Positions 7,658 through 15,609 of a DNA stretch of 28,776 nt are shown here, piece after piece. The notes below the pieces were generated by a model. That model saw only the letters and a list, made by a program, of their open reading frames with translations. It was not told where the DNA came from and searched no databases. Origin of the DNA: a virus. The position numbers and the translations under genes are program-made. Every line of letters begins with the position of its first letter. Within the stretch, counting starts at the first letter, position 1. The DNA lies in IMG/VR virus record IMGVR_UViG_3300006802_000392, positions 1 to 28,776 of that record; one strand, written 5' to 3'.

Positions 7658-8854
7658 ATGTCTAACTCAATTCTTACGATTGACATGATTACTCGCAAGG
7701 CTCTTGAAATCCTTGAGAATAATCTTGTCCTGACGCGCACCGTTAACCGCCAGTATGACGACTCTTTCGCCGTTGAAGGCGCTAAGATCGGCTCGACCCT
7801 GCGTATCCGCCTGCCCGACCGCGCTCTGGTCACGGACGGCGCTGCGCTCCAGGTTCAGGACGACAACGAGCAGTACACGACCCTGACTGTTTCTTCGCAG
7901 AAGCATATCGGCGTGAACTTCACGACCGCCGAACTGACCATGCAGTTGGACGACTTCGCGGAACGCGTGCTGAAGCCGCGTATTTCGCAGCTCGCCGCCA
8001 GCATCGACGCTGACGTTGCCAACTCGTTCAAATACATCGGCAACTCGGTCGGCACGCCCGGCACGACCCCGGCCACTTCGCTGGTTCTGTTGCAGGCGCA
8101 GCAGAAGCTGAACGAGAACGCCGCTGTCATGTCGCCGCGTTATGCGACGGTCAACCCGGCGGCTAACGCTGCGCTGATCGAAGGCATGAAGGGCCTGTTT
8201 AACCCGGTTTCGGCCATCAGCAAGCAGTTCAAAAACGGCATGTTTGGTGAAGGCATCCTCGGCTATGACGAGCTGAATATGTCTCAGTCGATCAAGCAGT
8301 TCACGACCGGCTCGCGCGCCGGCACCGTGACGGTCAGCACCTCGGTTACGACCGAAGGTTCGAAGACCATCGTTCTGACGGGCCTTGGCTCAACGGTTAT
8401 TAAAGCTGGCGACGTGTTCACGATCGCTGACTGCTATGCCGTTAACCCGCAGACCCGTGAGTCGACTGGCTCGCTGTATCAGTTCGTTGCTCTGGCTGAC
8501 GTTACGGCGTCCACCACGGCTTCGGTCACTGTTCCGGCGATGTATTCGGCTGGTCAGGCTCTCGCCACGGTCGACGCTCTGCCGGTCTCCGGTAAGGCCG
8601 TCACTTTCTACGGTTCTGCTTCGACGCAGTATCCGCAGAACCTGATCTACCATCGTGACGCTATTGCGTTCGCCACCGCCGATCTGCTTATGCCGCAGGG
8701 CGTCGACATGGCTTCGCGTCAGGTTCACAATGGTATCAGCCTGCGCGTCGTTCGCCAGTATGACATCAACAACGACCGCCTGCCGTGCCGTATTGACGTG
8801 CTGTATGGCTACTCGGTCATTCGTCCGCAGATGGCTGTCCGTCTGTGGGGCTAA
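7658..8854 (+). CDS. major capsid protein, P22 coat (gp5) family
   Basis: The 398-residue protein matches the P22 coat family. It begins SNSILTIDMITRKALEILEN with NNLVLTRTVNRQYDD next, followed by GSTLRIRLPDRALVTDGAAL, then FTTAELTMQLDDFAERVLKP and AASIDADVANSF. It carries a central beta-rich insertion (about residues 225-320, GTVTVSTSVTTEGSKTIVLT) like the I-domain of P22 gp5. P22 gp5 has 430 residues. The protein has the HK97-type fold and builds the icosahedral shell. Codon use is GC-richer and more uniform than in the preceding cassette, as expected for a very highly expressed gene. It is followed by a perfect UUCG-loop hairpin that probably limits read-through. Confidence 0.94.
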   Translation: MSNSILTIDMITRKALEILENNLVLTRTVNRQYDDSFAVEGAKIGSTLRIRLPDRALVTDGAALQVQDDNEQYTTLTVSSQKHIGVNFTTAELTMQLDDFAERVLKPRISQLAASIDADVANSFKYIGNSVGTPGTTPATSLVLLQAQQKLNENAAVMSPRYATVNPAANAALIEGMKGLFNPVSAISKQFKNGMFGEGILGYDELNMSQSIKQFTTGSRAGTVTVSTSVTTEGSKTIVLTGLGSTVIKAGDVFTIADCYAVNPQTRESTGSLYQFVALADVTASTTASVTVPAMYSAGQALATVDALPVSGKAVTFYGSASTQYPQNLIYHRDAIAFATADLLMPQGVDMASRQVHNGISLRVVRQYDINNDRLPCRIDVLYGYSVIRPQMAVRLWG

Positions 8855-8857
8855 TTT

Positions 8858-8877
8858 GATGGGGCTTCGGCCCCATC
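8858..8877 (+). terminator. UUCG-tetraloop hairpin after the coat gene
   Basis: GATGGGGC (8858-8865) pairs perfectly with GCCCCATC (8870-8877) across the loop TTCG. This gives an 8-bp stem closed by C(UUCG)G, the hyperstable tetraloop. It is followed by the pyrimidine-rich TTCTTCTAATT. It lies 4 nt after the coat stop and 25 nt before the next gene of the same direction. It is therefore likely a partial terminator or an mRNA 3'-end stabiliser that keeps coat mRNA abundant relative to downstream genes. Confidence 0.75.
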
Positions 8878-8902
8878 TTCTTCTAATTCAAGGAGTTAAT
8901 CC

Positions 8903-9376
8903 ATGACGACTACTTCTAACGCGGCGTATCCGCTTGAGACGTTTGGCCCCTACACCGCCATTCCGAATGGCGATGGTGGCTATCAGTATTCGGCGGGCAA
9001 CCGCACCGAACCGCTGGTTCTTCCGCAGGGTGCTCCGGCGGTTCTGACTGGCGCTACTGTTACGGTCACGGCGGCTAATCTGGCGGCGGGCATTGTTACG
9101 ATGGATTCCGGCGGCACGGACGCCGGCACCTATACGTTCCCGACAGGCGCGCTTATTGACGCGGCTTTCCCGAGTGTTGCGGTCAATGCGGCTTTTGACG
9201 TTGTCTTTATCAACATTGGCGACAATGCTGCTAATGACGTGACGTTCGGCGCGGGCACTGGTAACAGCATCGTTGGCAACGCGGTCGTCATCGACGGTGC
9301 TACCAACCCGTCTTCGGCTATCTTCAGTTTCCGTAAAACGGGCACGGCGGCGTATTCGATTTACCGCATCGCGTAA
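8903..9376 (+). CDS. small beta-rich virion protein, possible head decoration (157 aa)
   Basis: The 157-residue product is rich in Ala, Gly, Thr and Val with few charges, and reads as an all-beta domain (AVLTGATVTVTAANLAAGIV, then FDVVFINIGDNAANDVTF and FSFRKTGTAAYSIYRIA). I do not recognise a named family. It follows the coat gene with a good ribosome site (AAGGAG), and its GC-rich codon use matches that of the coat, which suggests high expression. A decoration or head-fibre role is plausible from position and composition but not proven. Confidence 0.7.
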   Translation: MTTTSNAAYPLETFGPYTAIPNGDGGYQYSAGNRTEPLVLPQGAPAVLTGATVTVTAANLAAGIVTMDSGGTDAGTYTFPTGALIDAAFPSVAVNAAFDVVFINIGDNAANDVTFGAGTGNSIVGNAVVIDGATNPSSAIFSFRKTGTAAYSIYRIA

Positions 9377-9391
9377 TTATAGGAGAAGGCA

Positions 9392-9847
9392 ATGCCTAAC
9401 ACTAAATCTGTCGGTGTTGCCTTCTCTGATCCCGAACTCGTTGCTGGCACGACCATCACGGGTGCGACGATCAGTGGAGGCACTATTTCTGGCGCTACTT
9501 CTGTAAGCGCGAGCGACATTACCACGACTGGCGGTCTGTATCTTAAATCGGCTACCGTCGCAGCGGCCGGTTCGACACAGGCCAATGCGGCGGCGGTTTC
9601 GGACGGCTTTACGCTCGTGTCGGCCGCAGACGGCACCAAGGGCGTTCTTTTGCCGCCGGCGATTGCTGGCCGCACGGTCATTCTGAAAAATAACGCCGGG
9701 TCGACCCTTAAAGTTTGGCCGTCGTCAGGAGATGGCATTAACGCCATTACTGTTGACTCCAACTTTACGATGCTGACGCTTACCGCATGTTTATTCGTGG
9801 CTTACGATTCGACGACGTGGTATTCAGTCCCGCTAGTTGCGTCCTAA
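9392..9847 (+). CDS. small beta-rich virion protein with GxTIxGxT repeats (151 aa)
   Basis: The 151-residue protein starts 16 nt after the previous gene. Its N-terminus holds short beta-repeat units (TTITGATISGGTISGATSVS), similar to a stretch in the fibre at 14166 (ISNTAITGGSISGATIDN). The C-terminal part (LLPPAIAGRTVILKNNAGST, then LKVWPSSGDGINAI and FVAYDSTTWYSVPL) is a small beta domain of a kind common in phage fibres and head fibres. I infer a decoration or short fibre protein. A UACG-loop hairpin follows its stop. Confidence 0.7.
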   Translation: MPNTKSVGVAFSDPELVAGTTITGATISGGTISGATSVSASDITTTGGLYLKSATVAAAGSTQANAAAVSDGFTLVSAADGTKGVLLPPAIAGRTVILKNNAGSTLKVWPSSGDGINAITVDSNFTMLTLTACLFVAYDSTTWYSVPLVAS

Positions 9848-9859
9848 TTCAATCTTACG

Positions 9860-9877
9860 GGCGGGCTACGGCCCGCC
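9860..9877 (+). terminator. UACG-tetraloop hairpin
   Basis: GGCGGGC (9860-9866) pairs perfectly with GCCCGCC (9871-9877) around TACG, a second hyperstable C(UNCG)G hairpin. No T-run follows, so a classical intrinsic terminator is less certain. An RNA 3'-end stabiliser or processing stop fits as well. It closes the coat/decoration group before the gp4-like tail genes. Confidence 0.6.
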
Positions 9878-9899
9878 TGGCCCTTACCATAGGTGAAAA

Positions 9900-10145
9900 A
9901 TGGCCCTGATTTATTTGCGTCATGAGCGTCATGGCGTTAAGATCGCTACGCTAGAAATGGAAGCCGAAGCCGACGAAGAAAACGGCTGGGAAAGGTTCGA
10001 TCCAAATGACAACGACAGCGGGCGATCAGATCAACGGAGCGTTGAGACTGTTGGGCGTCCTCGCCGAAGGAGAAACGCCTTCAGCAGAGACATCGCAGGA
10101 CGCGTTGACAGCGTTGAATCAGATGATCGACTCGTGGAATACTGA
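9900..10145 (+). CDS. small phage protein overlapping the gp4-like gene (81 aa)
   Basis: The 81-residue frame begins ALIYLRHERHGVKIATLEME with AEADEENGWERF next, a pattern I recognise in short phage proteins found just before gp4-type genes (Y-x-RH-x-x-HG-x-K-x-A, then NGW-x-R-F/Y). The last ~46 residues lie within the next gene in another frame and contain an Arg cluster (GRPRRRRN). Similar proteins elsewhere also end in a basic tail, so the overlap may be genuine dual coding rather than a late stop. No function is known. Confidence 0.62.
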   Translation: MALIYLRHERHGVKIATLEMEAEADEENGWERFDPNDNDSGRSDQRSVETVGRPRRRRNAFSRDIAGRVDSVESDDRLVEY

Positions 10146-10800
10146 GCGGCTATCGGTATTTGCCACACAAGATCAGATATTTACGTGGCCGTCCGGTGTG
10201 CGTGAGCTGGACATTGGTCCAACCGGCGACATTATTCTGAATAATGCGCTCTTGTCGACGCAAGAATCGGTGCCGCTTACGACGCAAAGCTCGTTTGAGA
10301 TCTTAGCAACTATTAAAGGCGGTCGCCCTATTCTGGTCGATGACGCCACATATTTCCGTGATCCGCAGACCAATGTGTCTTACGGTATCAAGCTGATTAA
10401 TCAGCAGCAATACGATGGTATTGCGGTCAAGACCGTCACTAGCACTTATCCACAAGTCATGTGGGTAAATATGTCTTTTCCGAATATTACTATGACGGTG
10501 TATCCAGTCCCTCTTAGGGCGCTTGAATTTCACCTGATCTCAGTCACGCCGCTTGATACGGCGGCTACTTTGGCCACGCCGCTGTCTTTTCCGCCAGGGT
10601 ATTTGCGCGCGTTCAGATATAATCTGGCCTGTGAAATGGCTCCTGAATTTGGCGTAGAGCCGTCCGCGCAAGTGCAACGCATTGCTATGTATAGCAAGCG
10701 AAATCTTAAGAGAATCAACAACCCGGATGATATTATGGCGCTGCCGTATAGCATTGTCGGGACACGTCAACGCTATAACATTTATGCGGGGAATTATTAA
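10006..10800 (+). CDS. tail accessory factor, P22 gp4-like head completion protein
   Basis: The 264-residue protein begins TTTAGDQINGALRLLGVLAE and continues TSQDALTALNQMIDSWNTER, the helical start typical of P22 gp4-type proteins. These bind the portal ring and begin tail assembly. It is longer than P22 gp4 (166), with an added beta-rich C-terminal half (YPQVMWVNMSFPNITMTVYP), as in many environmental podoviruses. The ATG at 10006 is preceded by GGGAAAGG and fits the family N-terminus, so the 140-nt overlap with the previous gene is probably real. It ends one base into the start of the next gene. Its gp10-like partner lies one gene downstream, matching the P22 neck order gp4-gp10. Confidence 0.85.
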   Translation: MTTTAGDQINGALRLLGVLAEGETPSAETSQDALTALNQMIDSWNTERLSVFATQDQIFTWPSGVRELDIGPTGDIILNNALLSTQESVPLTTQSSFEILATIKGGRPILVDDATYFRDPQTNVSYGIKLINQQQYDGIAVKTVTSTYPQVMWVNMSFPNITMTVYPVPLRALEFHLISVTPLDTAATLATPLSFPPGYLRAFRYNLACEMAPEFGVEPSAQVQRIAMYSKRNLKRINNPDDIMALPYSIVGTRQRYNIYAGNY

Positions 10801-11783
10801 TGTCTACCGTTAAGATCGCCGATCTTCCTGTCGCTACTAGCGTCGCTGACATAGCTGTTCTTCCTGTTGTTCAGGGCGACATCACTCAACAAGCAACTAG
10901 GACTACATTTCTTACCGGCATAACGCTGACAAATCCTAATATCGGGACGCCATCGGCCGGCACGCTGACTAATTGCACGGGATTGCCTATTGACGCTGGT
11001 ACTTACGGCACGCTTCCGGCTAGTCGTGGCGGGACTGGGCTTACAGCTTTGGGGTCAAATGTAGCCACTTTTTTGGCTACACCTACTTCAGCTAATCTTG
11101 CCGCCGCGTTGACGGACGAAACCGGCAGCGGCGTGGTCGTCTTCTCTAGTTCGCCGTCTTTAACAACGCCGGTTCTAGGCGTCGCTACGGCTACTAGCAT
11201 CAACAAAGTAGCTATAACTGCTCCAGCGACTTCGGCCACGCTTACGATTGCTAATGGCAAGACGCTCACAGCTAATAGCTCACTAACGCTGGCCGGTGTT
11301 GACGCTAAAACGCTCACTGTCAACAACTCTCTAACGCTGGCCGGCGTCGATGCCAAAACGCTCACTGTCAACAACTCGCTGACACTGGCTGGCACTGACG
11401 CGACCGTTATGACGTTTCCGACCACAAGCGCGACCATCGCGCGGACGGACGCGGCGCAGACATTTACCGGAGATCAGACTTATTTGGGATCGCAGATTGT
11501 CGCTGGGCTAAGATCTACTAGCGCCGCCGCGCCGACCATTGCTAGCGCAGCGACTATTGCCCCGACAACGCAGATTGTGTTTATTAGCGGCACGGCAGCT
11601 ATTGATACGATCACGCCGCCGTCCCCCATATCCCTTGGCGGCGGACAAATTACGTTTATCCCCACGGGTATTTTTACAACGACTACCGCCGGCAACATTG
11701 CTTTGGCGTCTACGGCCGTTGTTAGCCGGGCGTTAGTGATGACCTATGATGTCACTACCACTAAATGGTATCCGAGCTATTAA
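10800..11783 (+). CDS. tail fibre-like protein with short repeats (327 aa)
   Basis: The N-terminus (VKIADLPVATSVADIAVLPV, then VQGDITQQ) resembles that of the tailspike at 2678, so both may use the same virion-anchoring motif. It is followed by GTLPASRGGTGLTALG, a segment common in phage fibres. Three tandem 16-residue repeats of the type KTLTxNxSLTLAGVDA lie at residues 154-201 and are visible in the DNA at 11259-11402. The C-terminal beta domain ends DVTTTKWYPSY. The composition (Thr, Ala, Ser and Leu) is that of an elongated trimeric fibre shaft. It sits between the gp4-like and gp10-like genes and is likely attached to the neck or tail. Confidence 0.72.
   Translation: MSTVKIADLPVATSVADIAVLPVVQGDITQQATRTTFLTGITLTNPNIGTPSAGTLTNCTGLPIDAGTYGTLPASRGGTGLTALGSNVATFLATPTSANLAAALTDETGSGVVVFSSSPSLTTPVLGVATATSINKVAITAPATSATLTIANGKTLTANSSLTLAGVDAKTLTVNNSLTLAGVDAKTLTVNNSLTLAGTDATVMTFPTTSATIARTDAAQTFTGDQTYLGSQIVAGLRSTSAAAPTIASAATIAPTTQIVFISGTAAIDTITPPSPISLGGGQITFIPTGIFTTTTAGNIALASTAVVSRALVMTYDVTTTKWYPSY
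11259..11402 (+). repeat. three tandem 48-bp in-frame repeats in fibre gene
   Basis: Three consecutive 48-bp units (11259-11306, 11307-11354, 11355-11402) each encode a 16-residue unit of the form KTLTxNxSLTLAGxDA. Units 2 and 3 share long identical runs, such as AAAACGCTCACTGTCAACAA, while unit 1 and the end of unit 3 have diverged. The period keeps the reading frame, so unit number could change by recombination or slippage to lengthen or shorten the fibre shaft. Confidence 0.85.
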
Positions 11784-13313
11784 ATGAAAACACCGATCTT
11801 AGGCTCATCGTATGTTACCCGCAGCATTAACGCTGCGGATAATCGTATGGTGAATCTTTATCCTGAAATCGTGCCTGAAGGCGGCAAAGAGCCCGCATAT
11901 CTTATGCGCGCGCCGGGGTTACGTTTTCTGGCTACGCTTGGGGCCGGCCCTGTTCGTGGGCTCTGGACTTATGGTGGATACGGTTTTGCGGTTTCTGGCG
12001 ATAAACTTTACCGAATAGATTCATCTTGGAATGCGACCGTAAAAGGCACTGTTTCAGGATCTGGCCCTGTCAGCATGGTCGATAACGGCACTCAGCTATT
12101 TATCGCCTGTAATGGGCCTAGCTACATATATAATCTGACCACAGATGTGTTCGCACAAATCACCGATCCAGATTTTCCTGGGGCGGTTACTGTTGGGTAT
12201 ATCGATGGGTATTTTGTTTTTAATGAGCCCAATAGCCAACGGTTTTGGGTTACTTCGCTGCTTGACGGTCTTTCAGTCGACCCGCTAGACTTTGCTAGTG
12301 CTGAAGGTTCGCCTGACGGTCTCGTATCTCTAATCGTCGATCACCGCGAAGTCTGGCTCTTCGGCACTAACTCTGTCGAAGTCTGGTATGACGCCGGGCT
12401 TTTAGATTTTCCGCTTGCGCGTATTCAAGGCGCGTTTAACGAGATTGGTTGCGCGGCGGCATATTCTGTCGCCAAACTCGACAACGGGTTGTTTTGGCTG
12501 GGCGCAGACGCGCGGGGTAAAGGAATTATTTACCGGTCGCAGGGCTATACCGGGCAACGCATAAGCACGCACGCCGTTGAATGGCATATCCAACAATATT
12601 CTGACATTTCTGATGCTATTGGCTATACTTATCAACAGGATGGGCATTCATTTTATGTGCTGATTTTCCCTACCGCCAACACGACATGGGTTTATGACGT
12701 GGCGACAGGCGCTTGGCACGAGCGCGCTGGATGGGCGTATGATCAATTTACGCGCCATCGCAGCAATTGCCAGATGGCCTTTAATAATGAGATTGTTGTC
12801 GGCGATTATCAAAACGGCAATATTTACGCTTTTGATATGACCAAATACAGCGACAATGGAGATGTTCAAAAATGGCTTCGCCGTTGGCGCGCGCTTCCGA
12901 CTGGCCAGAATGATCTAAAACGCACAACGCAGCATAGTCTACAACTTGATTGTGAAACAGGCGTTGGGCTAGACGGGTATGATTTTACGACAGTTATTGT
13001 CGATTTACTTGCTTCTGAATCGGGGCCGTTAATTACGACCGAATCAGGAAATAATCTATTGTTGAATTTCGCCGTTACTGAAGGCGCTAACCCACAAGTC
13101 ATGCTTCGGTGGTCCGATGATGGCGGCCATACTTGGTCCAGCGAACATTGGAAATCTATGGGCAAAATCGGTCGATATGGGTTTAGAACAATCTGGCGGC
13201 GACTTGGGATGACCATGAAAATCCGTGACCGCGTATATGAGGTGTCAGGAACCGACCCGGTTAAGATTGCGGTTATGGGCGCTGAACTTCTTTTGAGCCC
13301 GACTAATGCCTAG
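11784..13313 (+). CDS. packaged DNA stabilisation protein, P22 gp10-like
   Basis: The 509-residue protein starts KTPILGSSYVTRSINAADNR with MVNLYPE next, the typical start of gp10-type neck proteins (P22 gp10 is 472 residues). It continues with repeated beta-blade segments: GLWTYGGYGFAVSGDKLYRI, then MVDNGTQLFIACNGPSYIYN, VDHREVWLFGTNSVEVWYDA and WLGADARGKGIIYRSQGYTG. These form the propeller-like ring that seals the portal channel under gp4 after DNA packaging. The whole length is intact. The gene abuts the upstream fibre gene and overlaps the downstream gene by 8 nt. Confidence 0.9.
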   Translation: MKTPILGSSYVTRSINAADNRMVNLYPEIVPEGGKEPAYLMRAPGLRFLATLGAGPVRGLWTYGGYGFAVSGDKLYRIDSSWNATVKGTVSGSGPVSMVDNGTQLFIACNGPSYIYNLTTDVFAQITDPDFPGAVTVGYIDGYFVFNEPNSQRFWVTSLLDGLSVDPLDFASAEGSPDGLVSLIVDHREVWLFGTNSVEVWYDAGLLDFPLARIQGAFNEIGCAAAYSVAKLDNGLFWLGADARGKGIIYRSQGYTGQRISTHAVEWHIQQYSDISDAIGYTYQQDGHSFYVLIFPTANTTWVYDVATGAWHERAGWAYDQFTRHRSNCQMAFNNEIVVGDYQNGNIYAFDMTKYSDNGDVQKWLRRWRALPTGQNDLKRTTQHSLQLDCETGVGLDGYDFTTVIVDLLASESGPLITTESGNNLLLNFAVTEGANPQVMLRWSDDGGHTWSSEHWKSMGKIGRYGFRTIWRRLGMTMKIRDRVYEVSGTDPVKIAVMGAELLLSPTNA

Positions 13314-14166
13314 CAGCCCCTTAAATATCACTCAGATCCCCGCGCTGCGCGTGCCAATTATTGATCCGCGGACCGGATTAATTTCGCGCGAATGGTATCT
13401 GTTTTTTTTCAGTTTATTTAATCTGACCGGAAGCGGCAGCAATGCAATCTCACTGGCCGACGTCCAAGTCGGGCAACCCGAATCGCAACTTGAAACACAA
13501 CAAGTTCTTGTTGATGCAGCGTTTCAGGCTCTTGGCGTAACGCCTAGCGAATCTGGATGGGAAGCATCTCAAGGGTCTATTGAAAATGCGTTACAGGGTT
13601 TTGGCGTATCACCAACTGATTCTGAATGGATAGCGCAACAATTATCTGTCTTTAACGGACTTGACGCTCTTGCAATAGCGCCGGCTTATACTCCGCAAGT
13701 TCCTGACATGCGTTATGGCGTATTTTCGGACACAACCACGCAAACGGCGGCGGCGATCAATACGGCGTATGCGGTTACGTTTAACACGACCGATTTGTCT
13801 AACGGCGTCTACATAGGGACACCTACGTCACGGGTATATGTAGATAGACTTGGAATATATAATTTTCAGTTCTCAGCCCAGTTGGACCAAGCCGCCTCCG
13901 CCGCGCATGACGTTTACATTTGGGCGGATATTAACGGCACAACGCAGCCAAATACCGGCACCAAAGTTACTCTTGTCGGCAATAACGCAGCATCCGTTGC
14001 AGCATGGAATTTTGTGTTTCGTCTGAACGCAGGTGACTATTTTCGACTTATGTGGTCTACTAACAACACGGCCTGTCAGATAACAGCGGCTGCGGCTGCG
14101 GCACTTGTCCCTGCTATCCCGTCTGTTATTTTGACCGTGACCGATAACATAGGAATTACACGCTAA
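13306..14166 (+). CDS. neck/tail structural protein with C1q-like C-terminal domain (286 aa)
   Basis: The N-terminus has ALRVPIIDPRTGLISREWYL followed by FFFSLFNLTGSG. This motif is shared by many podoviral structural proteins located next to gp10 or fibre genes, and probably docks the protein on the virion. The C-terminal ~140 residues (YGVFSDTTTQTAAAINTAYA through ILTVTDNIG) read as a jelly-roll similar to C1q-type domains. They include a YNFQFSAQLDQAASAAHDVY strand pair typical of that fold. The function is probably a tail appendage or adhesin tip. The overlaps (8 nt upstream, 1 nt downstream) show it is part of the late operon. Confidence 0.7.
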   Translation: MPSSPLNITQIPALRVPIIDPRTGLISREWYLFFFSLFNLTGSGSNAISLADVQVGQPESQLETQQVLVDAAFQALGVTPSESGWEASQGSIENALQGFGVSPTDSEWIAQQLSVFNGLDALAIAPAYTPQVPDMRYGVFSDTTTQTAAAINTAYAVTFNTTDLSNGVYIGTPTSRVYVDRLGIYNFQFSAQLDQAASAAHDVYIWADINGTTQPNTGTKVTLVGNNAASVAAWNFVFRLNAGDYFRLMWSTNNTACQITAAAAAALVPAIPSVILTVTDNIGITR

Positions 14167-15008
14167 TGGCTAATCTTGGCCCCGCTCCTAAGGCGCAATT
14201 TTTTACTGCTGAAGGCCAGCCGCTTGTCGGCGGTAAAGTTTACACTTATGCGGCAGGCACGACCACGCCATTGGCTACTTACACAAGCGCGTCAGGTGGC
14301 GCTAACACTAATCCGGTAATATTGGACGGTCGCGGCGAATGTAATCTTTGGTTTTCGCCGACTTCAACGTATAAAATTAAATTAACCGATAGCAACGACG
14401 TAGAGATCTATGCCGTCGATAACATTACTAGCACCGGATATGTTTCTGGCGGAACTATTGTTAGTAGCGCTATTGTTAACGGAACTATCTCTAACACGGC
14501 GATCACTGGCGGATCCATATCGGGCGCTACTATTGACAACACCATTATTGGGGGCACAACACCAACAACGGCTACGTTTACGACATTTTCTGGTGCTTGG
14601 GCGTCATTGCCGGCTGGAACGCGAATGCTGTTTGTTCAGACGGCTGCGCCTACTGGATGGACTAAATCAACGACTGACGACAATAAGGCGCTTCGAATTG
14701 TGTCTGGAACTGCTGGAACCGGCGGCTCTGTAGCGTTTACAACGGCGTTTAGTTCTCAATCTATTAGCGGCACAGTTGGCGATACCACGCTTACAATAAA
14801 CCAGATTCCGGCGCATACGCATTCATATACCGCGGCTGGCGGCGTAACCGTTGTCAATGGTGGCACATCCTTTAGCGCGCTAATAAATGCTTCCGGGCTT
14901 ACTACAGGTTCTCAGGGCGGCGGCCAACCACATACGCATAGCCTTACTGCTACAGCTCTTAATCTGGCTGTTCAGTATGTAGACGCCATCATAGCGGTAA
15001 AAAACTGA
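14166..15008 (+). CDS. tail fibre / collar-type protein with HxH motifs (280 aa)
   Basis: The N-terminal domain (PKAQFFTAEGQPLVGGKVYT, then YAAGTTTPLATYTSASGG and ILDGRGECNLWFSP) is a widespread phage fibre head domain. The middle part carries beta-repeat units (VNGTISNTAITGGSISGATI). The C-terminus resembles phage collar / short fibre tips. It contains FVQTAAPTGWTKSTTDDNKA, then QIPAHTHSYTAAGG and GGGQPHTHSL; the two HTH (His-Thr-His) motifs match the HxH metal-binding pattern of such trimeric tips. It probably forms a receptor-contacting appendage. It starts on the last base of the previous stop. Confidence 0.78.
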   Translation: MANLGPAPKAQFFTAEGQPLVGGKVYTYAAGTTTPLATYTSASGGANTNPVILDGRGECNLWFSPTSTYKIKLTDSNDVEIYAVDNITSTGYVSGGTIVSSAIVNGTISNTAITGGSISGATIDNTIIGGTTPTTATFTTFSGAWASLPAGTRMLFVQTAAPTGWTKSTTDDNKALRIVSGTAGTGGSVAFTTAFSSQSISGTVGDTTLTINQIPAHTHSYTAAGGVTVVNGGTSFSALINASGLTTGSQGGGQPHTHSLTATALNLAVQYVDAIIAVKN

Positions 15009-15265
15009 TGGAGCTGAAGAACGGAAATTTTTGCCCGCTTATTAAAAAAGACTGTGTGCAGCTTAAATGCGCATGGTTTACGCTTTTGCGCGGTACAAAC
15101 CCAAATACCGGCAAAGAAGTTGACGAATGGATGTGCGCCATCTCGGCCATGCCTATGCTCCAGATCGAGGTCGCCAAAGAGGCGCGCCAAGGCGCAGCGG
15201 CTACTGAATCATTCCGAAACGAAGTCGTTGCTTTTAATCAAGAACCTATCCGCCGCTTATCGTAA
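15008..15265 (+). CDS. small four-cysteine phage protein (85 aa)
   Basis: The 85-residue protein has Cys at 9, 16, 21 and 43 in the pattern C-P-L-I-x3-C-x4-C-AWFT...WMCAI, followed by a helical C-terminal half (KEARQGAAATESFRNEVVAF). I recognise this as a conserved small protein encoded among podoviral virion genes, without known role. The four cysteines could bind zinc or an Fe-S cluster. It is translationally coupled to the fibre gene, with a one-base overlap. Whether it is in the virion is unknown. Confidence 0.72.
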   Translation: MELKNGNFCPLIKKDCVQLKCAWFTLLRGTNPNTGKEVDEWMCAISAMPMLQIEVAKEARQGAAATESFRNEVVAFNQEPIRRLS

Positions 15266-15273
15266 GGTGCGCC

Positions 15274-15609
15274 ATGACCGTTACAGCAACAAATATTATC
15301 CCGTCTAAGACAGCCGAAAATGCGCAGACCACGCAATATACGTCGTCTGGCGTTACGACTATTATCGACAAGTTTACGGCGACTAATTATGGCGCTACGG
15401 CTGAAACGATCAGCGTTAATCTTGTCACTGTGACAGACGTAGCGGGCAATCAGAACTTGATCGTCAAGACTAAAACGCTTCAGCCTAGTGAATGCTATAC
15501 GTTCCCTGAAATTGTCGGGCATGTTCTGTCTAGCGGTAGTTTTATCTCTACTATTGCGAGCGCCGCTACCAGCATTAATATCCGCGCCAGCGGCCGTGTG
15601 GTGACGTAA
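15274..15609 (+). CDS. small beta-rich phage structural protein (111 aa)
   Basis: The 111-residue product (TATNIIPSKTAENAQTTQYT, then VTTIIDKFTATNYGATAETI and LIVKTKTLQPSECYTFPEIV, ending INIRASGRVVT) has alternating hydrophobic strands typical of a compact beta-sandwich. Similar small proteins occur in podovirus virion operons next to the four-cysteine protein. Family members are annotated only as structural or hypothetical. A small head, neck or fibre accessory is likely. It overlaps the next gene by one base. Confidence 0.68.
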   Translation: MTVTATNIIPSKTAENAQTTQYTSSGVTTIIDKFTATNYGATAETISVNLVTVTDVAGNQNLIVKTKTLQPSECYTFPEIVGHVLSSGSFISTIASAATSINIRASGRVVT

